Below, piece after piece: positions 1 to 5,299 of a DNA stretch of 6,803 bases. Every line of letters starts with the position of its first letter. The first letter of the stretch is position 1. The notes below the pieces were generated by a model. It saw nothing but the letters and a program-made list of their open reading frames with translations. It was not told where the DNA came from and searched no databases. The DNA lies in NCBI GenBank assembly GCA_945869755.1, contig CAMBPW010000051.1:1-6803 (forward strand), in the 5' to 3' direction. A program made the position numbers and the translations under genes. The DNA comes from an uncultured Gemella sp. (GTDB lineage: Bacteria > Bacillota > Bacilli > Staphylococcales > Gemellaceae).

Positions 1-15
1 AATATAATATAATCA

Positions 16-48
16 ACAAAAAACGTTATGCATAAATTGCATAACGTT
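16..48 (-). terminator. Intrinsic terminator of the rplU-prp-rpmA unit
   Basis: A perfect 11-bp inverted repeat (AACGTTATGCA at 22-32, TGCATAACGTT at 38-48) encloses a 5-nt loop. In the minus-strand direction it is followed at once by six T (23 to 18) and then GTTG. It starts 7 nt beyond the rpmA stop codon, as expected for the 3' end of this operon. On the plus strand no T-run follows the stem, so it should act in one direction only. Confidence 0.9.
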
Positions 49-55
49 AGTATAA

Positions 56-343
56 TTAAGCTTGTGGATATACAGAAACTTTTTTACGGCTACGTCCATA
101 TCTTTCGAAACGAACAACACCATCAACAAGTGAAAATAAAGTATCATCTCCACCTTTTCCTACATTTGTTCCTGGATATATTTTTGTTCCACGTTGTCTA
201 TATAAAATAGATCCAGCAGTTACAAATTGTCCATCAGCACGCTTAGCACCTAATCTTTTAGATTCAGAGTCACGTCCGTTTTTAGTAGAACCTACCCCTT
301 TTTTAGATGCGAAGAATTGTAAATTTAATTTTAACATCATCAT
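56..343 (-). CDS. rpmA: 50S ribosomal protein L27 (bL27) with Prp-cleaved N-terminal extension
   Basis: bL27 is a 50S subunit protein whose N-terminus reaches the peptidyl-transferase centre. The 95-residue product has the family signature around GSILYRQRGTKIYPG and a complete C-terminus. It begins MMMLKLNLQFFASKKG: the LNLQFFA-SKKG segment is the Firmicutes extension known to be removed by Prp between Ala and Ser, here after residue 12. The first of three consecutive ATG codons was chosen because the SD-like AGAGGTGA (348-355) puts its GAGG core 7 nt from that ATG, against 10 and 13 nt for the next two. That first ATG shares one base with the prp stop (TAATG), which suggests translational coupling. 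The gene is followed by an intrinsic terminator. Identity is certain; the exact start among the three Met codons is not. Confidence 0.98.
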   Translation of the reverse strand: MMMLKLNLQFFASKKGVGSTKNGRDSESKRLGAKRADGQFVTAGSILYRQRGTKIYPGTNVGKGGDDTLFSLVDGVVRFERYGRSRKKVSVYPQA

Positions 344-672
344 TATTTCACCTCTCTTGTTTGAATATCTATAAATTCCGAATAATTTTCTTTAATTGCT
401 GTTAATGATACAATAATTGAATTTAAAAGAAGCTGTTCTTCATCAGTAGATTTCATTGAACGATACGTGATATACCCAGTTTCATCTTCGTTGTAAGATA
501 AATCAAATACAACATCCGAAACTAATTTATCAATAGCATTTATTGTTCCTATAACTACTGAAGATACACCAGCACAAACAATATCATAACCACTTTCAGC
601 ATACCCTGCATGACCATGTACCGTTAACTGCTTAATATTTTCTGCTTCTTTTATAATTAAAACTTTTATCAT
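343..672 (-). CDS. prp: Ribosomal-processing cysteine protease Prp (YsxB family)
   Basis: Prp is the cysteine protease that cuts the N-terminal extension off ribosomal protein L27 in Firmicutes, and its own substrate gene lies directly downstream. The 109-residue product has the usual family length. The expected catalytic dyad is present: His21 in the GHAGYAESGYD stretch and Cys33 in DIVCAGVS, 12 residues apart as in the S. aureus enzyme. The start codon lies 3 nt after the rplU TAG stop (TAG-TAT-ATG). No convincing Shine-Dalgarno sequence precedes it: the upstream bases are the A-rich end of rplU, so translation probably depends on ribosomes finishing rplU. The stop overlaps the first ATG of rpmA. 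The rplU-prp-rpmA order is the standard Firmicutes arrangement. I see no missing key residue. Confidence 0.95.
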   Translation of the reverse strand: MIKVLIIKEAENIKQLTVHGHAGYAESGYDIVCAGVSSVVIGTINAIDKLVSDVVFDLSYNEDETGYITYRSMKSTDEEQLLLNSIIVSLTAIKENYSEFIDIQTREVK

Positions 673-675
673 ATA

Positions 676-984
676 CTATGCATTAATTTTTTCAACAACC
701 AATTTTGTGAAAGGTTGACGATGACCTAATTTACGGTGATTGTTTTTCTTAGGTTTATATTTAAATACTGTAATCTTCTTACCTTTACCATGAGCTACAA
801 CTTTTGCTGTTACTGTTGCTCCAGCAACATATGGTGCTCCAATTTTAGAAGATTCTCCACCTACTAATAAAACTTTATCAAAAGTAAAAACTGACTCTTC
901 TTCTGCAACTAATTTTTCAACGAAAATTGTTTGTCCTTCTTCTACTCTTAATTGTTTTCCACCTGTTTCGATAACTGCGTACAT
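676..984 (-). CDS. rplU: 50S ribosomal protein L21 (bL21)
   Basis: bL21 is a 23S rRNA-binding protein of the large subunit. The 102-residue product has normal family length, opens with MYAVIETGGKQLRVEEG and ends with the conserved basic segment KKNNHRKLGHRQPFTKL, both diagnostic. Translation starts at the ATG at 984, preceded by a strong SD (AAGGAGGT, 991-998) with the GGAGG core 7 nt away. It is the first gene of the rplU-prp-rpmA unit, has its own near-consensus promoter and follows a structured leader. That arrangement is typical of autogenously controlled ribosomal-protein operons. The stop TAG is only 3 nt from the prp start. Nothing in the protein looks unusual. Confidence 0.98.
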   Translation of the reverse strand: MYAVIETGGKQLRVEEGQTIFVEKLVAEEESVFTFDKVLLVGGESSKIGAPYVAGATVTAKVVAHGKGKKITVFKYKPKKNNHRKLGHRQPFTKLVVEKINA

Positions 985-1090
985 ATCTGCACCTCCTTAT
1001 ATTATTACTAAGACTCGCCAAATATGGTGGACTTAATCACTTTATAACCATTATTTGTGCGGTTGTAGTAGCATTAGGAGCTACTTCAAC
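985..1090 (-). promoter_or_regulatory. Structured 5' leader of rplU (probable L21 ribosomal-protein leader)
   Basis: From the predicted start near 1090 to the rplU ATG there are about 105 nt of non-coding RNA with two hairpins. Hairpin 1 (1062-1090) pairs GTTG with CAAC and AGTAGC with GCTACT around one A-A mismatch, with a 7-nt loop UCCUAAU. Hairpin 2 (1016-1061) pairs CGC/GCG, CAAATA/TATTTG and TGG/CCA, with single bulged A residues between the segments and a 20-nt apical loop. Neither is followed by a T-run, so classical attenuation is unlikely and control of translation is more plausible. Ribosomal-protein leaders of the L21 family are known upstream of rplU in low-G+C Gram-positives. Assignment to that family rests on position and structure, not on a covariance-model match. 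Confidence 0.65.
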
Positions 1091-1096
1091 ATTACA

Positions 1097-1125
1097 ATTC
1101 TACCATATAGTTATTTTATAGTCAA
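1097..1125 (-). promoter_or_regulatory. Sigma-A promoter of rplU-prp-rpmA
   Basis: The -35 element is TTGACT (1120-1125) and the -10 element TAGAAT (1097-1102), separated by exactly 17 bp. Transcription should start near 1090, where the first leader hairpin begins. The -35 element lies only 3 nt beyond the stop codon of the upstream SH3b gene, so no room is left for a terminator between the two units. Confidence 0.85.
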
Positions 1126-1128
1126 TAA

Positions 1129-2547
1129 TTATTTAGAAAAAATCCATGCTTGTATAAGATTTTTTTCTATATTAGATTTTGAAAAAGCCGTATAATTATG
1201 TAATTTTGAATCATCATCATCTGGATCATTAATATAATACTGATTATTCTCTATTCCTCTAATAACTTTATAACTAACTTTATTACCAAATAAACCAGGA
1301 TTTAACTGAATTAATACAGGTTTATTATCTTTCAATGCTTGATCTATTTTAGTTAAATCTTTTTGAATTGATTCAACTTTTAAATTATACTTAGTGGCAA
1401 AATCAGAAACTATTGAGTAATAAGTACCTTGACCTGAAATATAGTACTTATTACCAGCCCAATCTACAATATTGCTAACTGTTATTGAGTTATCATAATT
1501 CAAATAATCAAGAATCATATACAATGAAATTATTGCATCTCCATTTTGACTAATTTTTTTATTATTATCTAAACCATAATCAATATTCTTAAATTCATCC
1601 TGTTTTGTATAATAAAATGGAATATTCATTCCTTTTTGAGGCATATTGACTAATTGCTCTTTTAACTTTTCATTATAATTATCTATAGAAATTAAATAAT
1701 AAAAATAATCAATTATTCCTTTACTAATTGAAAATGATTGTTCATAAATAGTAACTTCATTTTGTAAAACATTCATATCTACTTTACTATGTATATTCCC
1801 TGAAAAAATTAATATTTCAGGAACTTTATCAATAATAGGTTTTACTAAGTAATCATTTTTCTGTAACACAGATGTTTGCATAATATAGTGATTGTTTAAT
1901 GATTTTTCTAAATACTTACTCAATATTTGAGAAGATGAATTTGCATAATATATGCTCGCTCCTTGGTAGAATTGTGTATCAGTAGCTAAACTTATATTTA
2001 TTATACAAGAATTATTTTTACTAGCTATATCATAAATTTCTTCTTTAGAAGCGGATTTGTTTTCGTATCGAGTAATAAAAACACCTATATTTAATTTTTC
2101 TAATTCTGTTTTTATATTTTTTGAAATTTTCAAAGTATAATCGTTAATATTATCTATTTTTATAGGATTTATAATGACATAATATTTATTTAATTGTTCT
2201 TTCATTTTCTCTTCAGGACTTTTTATGCTAGAACCAACTACATTCCAACCTGGTATCCATCCTACATTGTTATCTTCAGTTCTGACTTCCATCCACTCAT
2301 TATTTTCAGATTGTTTCTGTAAAATACTCCCAGATGATAAACTTTCTAAAATAGGATAACTACTAGCTGGTCCTGTTCTTAATTCGGTTTCTTTTGATAA
2401 TGTAACTTTAACATTTGATATTTTTGCTTTACCTGTTGCTATTTGATTATAATTATAATATAAGAGGGTTGCTCCTAACAGTAATATTAATATTAAAGAA
2501 AACAATACCACAAATAAATTTAACTTCTTTTTTCTTTTTATTCTCAT
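1129..2547 (-). CDS. Membrane-anchored SH3b protein with degenerate LytH-like amidase and C39-like domains (predicted double pseudoenzyme)
   Basis: The 472-residue product begins with a basic tail (residues 2-8) and one hydrophobic anchor (about 10-31), predicting an extracytoplasmic body. An SH3b domain follows (about 45-105; TELRTGPASSYPIL, then VGWIPGWNV). Residues about 121-285 resemble the amidase_3 domain of S. aureus LytH, whose gene also follows rel and dtd. The usual DPGHGG motif reads NPIKID (127-132), the second zinc His position is Ala188, and the catalytic Glu position is Phe248. Residues about 305-472 resemble a C39-type cysteine peptidase: NGDAIISLYMI replaces the G-C-G-P-T-S-L motif (Cys to Asp337), and the catalytic His position is Ser425, while NDP (440-442) is kept. 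The only Cys in the protein is Cys181. I infer a non-catalytic wall-associated protein. Its SD is AGGT overlapping the dtd stop. The frame is intact, arguing against a simple pseudogene. Confidence 0.8.
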   Translation of the reverse strand: MRIKRKKKLNLFVVLFSLILILLLGATLLYYNYNQIATGKAKISNVKVTLSKETELRTGPASSYPILESLSSGSILQKQSENNEWMEVRTEDNNVGWIPGWNVVGSSIKSPEEKMKEQLNKYYVIINPIKIDNINDYTLKISKNIKTELEKLNIGVFITRYENKSASKEEIYDIASKNNSCIINISLATDTQFYQGASIYYANSSSQILSKYLEKSLNNHYIMQTSVLQKNDYLVKPIIDKVPEILIFSGNIHSKVDMNVLQNEVTIYEQSFSISKGIIDYFYYLISIDNYNEKLKEQLVNMPQKGMNIPFYYTKQDEFKNIDYGLDNNKKISQNGDAIISLYMILDYLNYDNSITVSNIVDWAGNKYYISGQGTYYSIVSDFATKYNLKVESIQKDLTKIDQALKDNKPVLIQLNPGLFGNKVSYKVIRGIENNQYYINDPDDDDSKLHNYTAFSKSNIEKNLIQAWIFSK

Positions 2548-2554
2548 AAAATAT

Positions 2555-2558
2555 ACCT
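2555..2558 (-). promoter_or_regulatory. RBS of the SH3b gene overlapping the dtd stop codon
   Basis: The bases TAGGT contain both the dtd stop (TAG, 2559 to 2557) and a short SD (AGGT). The ATG lies 9 nt after the stop. This is the only SD-like sequence before that start, which suggests reinitiation by ribosomes that have just terminated on dtd. Confidence 0.6.
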
Positions 2559-3006
2559 AATCATTGTTTATTTTTTCATATAATATAGTAATTGGACCAT
2601 CATTTACTATACTTACTTCCATATATGATTGAAATATTCCTTCTTGAACATTTATGTCATATTCTCTTAAATAATTATTAAATTTTTTATATAATTCTTC
2701 TGCTTTATCTGGGTTTGCTGCTTGAGTAAAACTAGGTCTTTTGCCTTTTTTCGTATCCGCATATAACGTAAATTGAGAAATTGATAATATCTCTCCCCCT
2801 ACTTCTTTTAATCCTAAATTTATTTTTCCTTCTTTATCTTCAAAAAGACGTGCTTCTGCAATTTTTTTTGCTAGAAATTTTGCATCTTCTTCTGTAGAAT
2901 TTTTATGAATTCCTACTAGCAAACAATAACCTTTTTCAATTTTCCCAACAATTTTTTCATCTACAGTAACTTTTGCAGAAGTAACTTTTTGTAAAACCAC
3001 TTTCAT
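2557..3006 (-). CDS. dtd: D-aminoacyl-tRNA deacylase (DTD1)
   Basis: DTD hydrolyses D-amino acids (and glycine mischarged on tRNA-Ala) off tRNAs, acting as a cytoplasmic chiral proofreading homodimer. The 149-residue product has normal length. Both family motifs are present: SQFTLY (77-82) and the Gly-cisPro motif in NDGPIT (135-140), together with the conserved GKRPSF segment (88-93). One departure is at 125-129, where FQSYM replaces the usual F-(G/A)-A-x-M. The start at 3006 has only a short SD (AGGT, 3014-3017) that overlaps the rel stop, so the gene looks translationally coupled to rel. The rel-dtd pairing is common in Firmicutes and supports the identification. Confidence 0.96.
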   Translation of the reverse strand: MKVVLQKVTSAKVTVDEKIVGKIEKGYCLLVGIHKNSTEEDAKFLAKKIAEARLFEDKEGKINLGLKEVGGEILSISQFTLYADTKKGKRPSFTQAANPDKAEELYKKFNNYLREYDINVQEGIFQSYMEVSIVNDGPITILYEKINND

Positions 3007-3013
3007 TATTATT

Positions 3014-3017
3014 ACCT
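3014..3017 (-). promoter_or_regulatory. RBS of dtd overlapping the rel stop codon
   Basis: As at the next junction, TAGGT holds the rel stop (TAG, 3018 to 3016) and an AGGT SD, with the dtd ATG 9 nt after the stop. The SD is weak on its own, and coupling to rel translation is the likely mode. Confidence 0.6.
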
Positions 3018-5193
3018 ATTTTACTACCCTTTCTACACTATATACATCTGATATTTGATGTAACTTTCTAATTATAAAATTACATTCATCAATATTTTTT
3101 ATCAACATACTTATATCTATAATACAAGTTTTATCAGCTTTTGATTCTGAATTCAATTTATTAACTACTACTTTGCTTTCATTCAATTTAAGTAATATAT
3201 TACTAAGTAACATATCTCTATCAAACGCATGTATTTGTAAACTTACTACATAATCTCTTTTATGTAAACTATCTACCCATTCTACATTAATAAGTCTATT
3301 GTTATCTTCATTTATTACATTAGGACATTCTTCTCTATGAACAGTAACTCCTCTTCCCCTAGTAATAAATCCAACTATATTATCACCTGGGATGGGTTTG
3401 CAACATTTTGAAAGACGAACTAATATATTATCAACACCTTTTACATATACTCCTGTTTCAGTAGTAATTTTTTTAGTGTCTTCTGCATTTATTAATCTTT
3501 CTAATTTTTCTTGGTTTTGTTTTTCTTTACGTATTTTTTCGGTAAGACGCATAAAAACTTGATTAGCTGTTAATGCTCCGTATCCTATAGTTCTGTATAA
3601 TTCTTCAATTGTTGAATATCTATATCTATTTAAAACATTCTCTACAGCTTCATCAGTTAAAATTACATCAATATCAAAACCATTTGCTTTTATTTCATCT
3701 TTTAATAAAATTTCACCTTTTATTAAGTTTTCTTCTCTTGCAGCCTTTTTAAAAAATGCTTTTATTTTAGATTTTGTTTGCGAAGATTTTGCAATATTTA
3801 ACCAGTCTCTACTAGGACCAGAAGAAATTTTACTTGTTCTAACATCACAAATTTCTCCTGTAGACAAAACATAATCGAAAGGTACTATTTTATCATTTAT
3901 TTTTGCCCCTATCATCTTATTTCCTATTTCTGAATGGATAGCATATGCAAAATCAACTATACATGAACCTTTTGGAAGTTCAATTATGTCACTATTAGGT
4001 GTAAATACATATATTTTGTCGCTAAGTAAATCTACTTTCAATGAATCAATAAAACTTTCTGCAGTTGCTTCAGTATCATCACCTTCTGCTATTTTCTGGA
4101 ACCAATCTAGCTTCTTATAAAAATCATCTTTATTACTTACTTTTCTTCCCTCTTTATATGCCCAATGAGCAGCAATTCCTTTTTCTGCTATTTCATGCAT
4201 TTCGTATGTTCTAATTTGAACCTCTAAAGGTTGCCCTGTAGATGAAAGAATAGTCGTGTGCAATGATTGATACATATTAGGTTTAGGCATAGCTATATAA
4301 TCTTTCATTCTACCCGGTATTGGCAACCACATATTATTAACTAATCCTAAAGTTGCATAACAATCTGCTACACTATCTACTAATACTCTTACTGCTAATA
4401 AATCATAAATTTCATCAAAACTTTTATTTTGTTTTTGCATTTTTTTATAGATACTATATATATGTTTCGGTCTTCCAGTAACTTCAGCAGATATGTTGTT
4501 AATTTCTAAAATTTCAATTATTTTATCACAAGCGTTTTTTATACTTTCTATTCTTACACTTCTTTTCTGTTTCATCATTCCAACAATTGAAAAATATTGT
4601 TCTGGATGCAAATAACGTAATGAAGTATCTTCCAGTTCCCATTTTATTGAGCTAATTCCTAAACGATGTGCTAAAGGAGCATAAATTTCTAAAGTTTCAC
4701 TAGATATCTCTCGTTGTTTTTCTTCTTTCATATGCTTTAAAGTTCTCATATTATGTAATCTATCAGCTAACTTTACAAAAATAACTCTTAAATCACTAGC
4801 TATTGCAATAAATAATTTTCGATGATTTTCCGCTTGAGATTCTTTTTTTGAGCGATATTTAACTTTATCTAATTTAGTAACTCCATCTACAATTATAGAG
4901 ATATCTTCTGTGAAATTATTTTTAATATCATCTAACGAGTACTCTGTATCTTCTACTACATCATGTAAAAAGCCAGCACAAACAGTCGCATAATCTAATT
5001 TTAATTCTGCTAATATTCCAGCTAACTGAACAGGATGAAGTATATAAGGTTCCCCTGATTTTCTAAATTGATTACTATGTGCTTCTAAAGCAAAATTATA
5101 AGATTTTTCTATTATACTCCAATATTTTTCAGGAACATATTCTTTACAAATATTAAACACATCTTCAAAAGAATATGGATATTCTACATTCAT
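3016..5193 (-). CDS. rel: Bifunctional (p)ppGpp synthetase/hydrolase Rel (RSH family)
   Basis: Rel makes (p)ppGpp from GTP/GDP and ATP during amino-acid starvation and degrades it otherwise, acting on stalled ribosomes. With the ATG at 5193 the protein has 725 residues. In order it has an HD hydrolase domain (His53, His77-Asp78, Glu81-Asp82, Asp144, Asn148), a synthetase domain (Arg241, Asp264, RMKD at 295-298, Tyr308), TGS (about 392-453), a helical part, a conserved-Cys region (Cys597-Cys598, His619, Cys623) and a C-terminal ACT domain. RMKD is the RXKD form typical of bifunctional enzymes. The reading frame extends upstream to a TTG at 5214, but the SD AAGGAG (5205-5210) lies inside that extension. 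With the ATG start the catalytic residue numbers match streptococcal Rel exactly. Both active sites look intact. Confidence 0.97.
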   Translation of the reverse strand: MNVEYPYSFEDVFNICKEYVPEKYWSIIEKSYNFALEAHSNQFRKSGEPYILHPVQLAGILAELKLDYATVCAGFLHDVVEDTEYSLDDIKNNFTEDISIIVDGVTKLDKVKYRSKKESQAENHRKLFIAIASDLRVIFVKLADRLHNMRTLKHMKEEKQREISSETLEIYAPLAHRLGISSIKWELEDTSLRYLHPEQYFSIVGMMKQKRSVRIESIKNACDKIIEILEINNISAEVTGRPKHIYSIYKKMQKQNKSFDEIYDLLAVRVLVDSVADCYATLGLVNNMWLPIPGRMKDYIAMPKPNMYQSLHTTILSSTGQPLEVQIRTYEMHEIAEKGIAAHWAYKEGRKVSNKDDFYKKLDWFQKIAEGDDTEATAESFIDSLKVDLLSDKIYVFTPNSDIIELPKGSCIVDFAYAIHSEIGNKMIGAKINDKIVPFDYVLSTGEICDVRTSKISSGPSRDWLNIAKSSQTKSKIKAFFKKAAREENLIKGEILLKDEIKANGFDIDVILTDEAVENVLNRYRYSTIEELYRTIGYGALTANQVFMRLTEKIRKEKQNQEKLERLINAEDTKKITTETGVYVKGVDNILVRLSKCCKPIPGDNIVGFITRGRGVTVHREECPNVINEDNNRLINVEWVDSLHKRDYVVSLQIHAFDRDMLLSNILLKLNESKVVVNKLNSESKADKTCIIDISMLIKNIDECNFIIRKLHQISDVYSVERVVK

Positions 5194-5204
5194 ATTAAAA
5201 TTAG

Positions 5205-5210
5205 CTCCTT
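5205..5210 (-). promoter_or_regulatory. RBS that fixes the rel start
   Basis: AAGGAG lies 11 nt upstream of the ATG at 5193 and downstream of the alternative TTG at 5214, which has no SD of its own. It therefore supports the shorter protein. Confidence 0.8.
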
Positions 5211-5222
5211 TCAATATTATTT

Positions 5223-5251
5223 ATAATACTTAATAATATCACAAAAAACAA
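5223..5251 (-). promoter_or_regulatory. Candidate promoter of the rel-dtd-SH3b unit
   Basis: A -10-like TATTAT (5223-5228) is separated by 17 bp from a weak -35 TTGTTT (5246-5251). Transcription would start near 5216, giving a leader of about 23 nt that includes the rel SD. The terminator of the preceding gene ends just upstream, so some promoter is needed here. The region is very A+T-rich and chance matches are common. Confidence 0.4.
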
Positions 5252-5268
5252 ATAAATTCTAGCTTTTC

Positions 5269-5299
5269 AAAATAAAAAAGCATTGAAATTTCAATGCTT
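5269..5299 (-). terminator. Intrinsic terminator of the aminotransferase gene
   Basis: A perfect 22-bp palindrome (5278-5299: 9-bp arms AAGCATTGA/TCAATGCTT and an AATT loop) is followed on the minus strand by TTTTTT, an A and TTTT. Its first bases overlap the TAA stop codon of the aminotransferase (5300 to 5298), leaving almost no 3' untranslated region. It separates that gene from the rel unit. Confidence 0.88.

Noticed and set aside
1..13. TATAAT-like sequence on the plus strand at the left edge
   Set aside because: Any -35 partner would lie outside the window and such matches are frequent in A+T-rich DNA.
28..210. A 60-codon plus-strand frame antisense to rpmA
   Set aside because: It overlaps a certain L27 gene and the terminator stem, has no SD and encodes a low-complexity His/Leu-rich peptide resembling nothing known.
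1062..1090. First leader hairpin as a terminator of the upstream unit
   Set aside because: No T-run follows the stem; the next bases are CGCAC.
1129..2547. SH3b gene as an active N-acetylmuramoyl-L-alanine amidase or C39 protease
   Set aside because: The expected metal-binding His, catalytic Glu, nucleophilic Cys and catalytic His positions are all substituted.
5194..5214. TTG-initiated seven-residue extension of Rel
   Set aside because: The SD AAGGAG is inside this stretch and no SD precedes the TTG.
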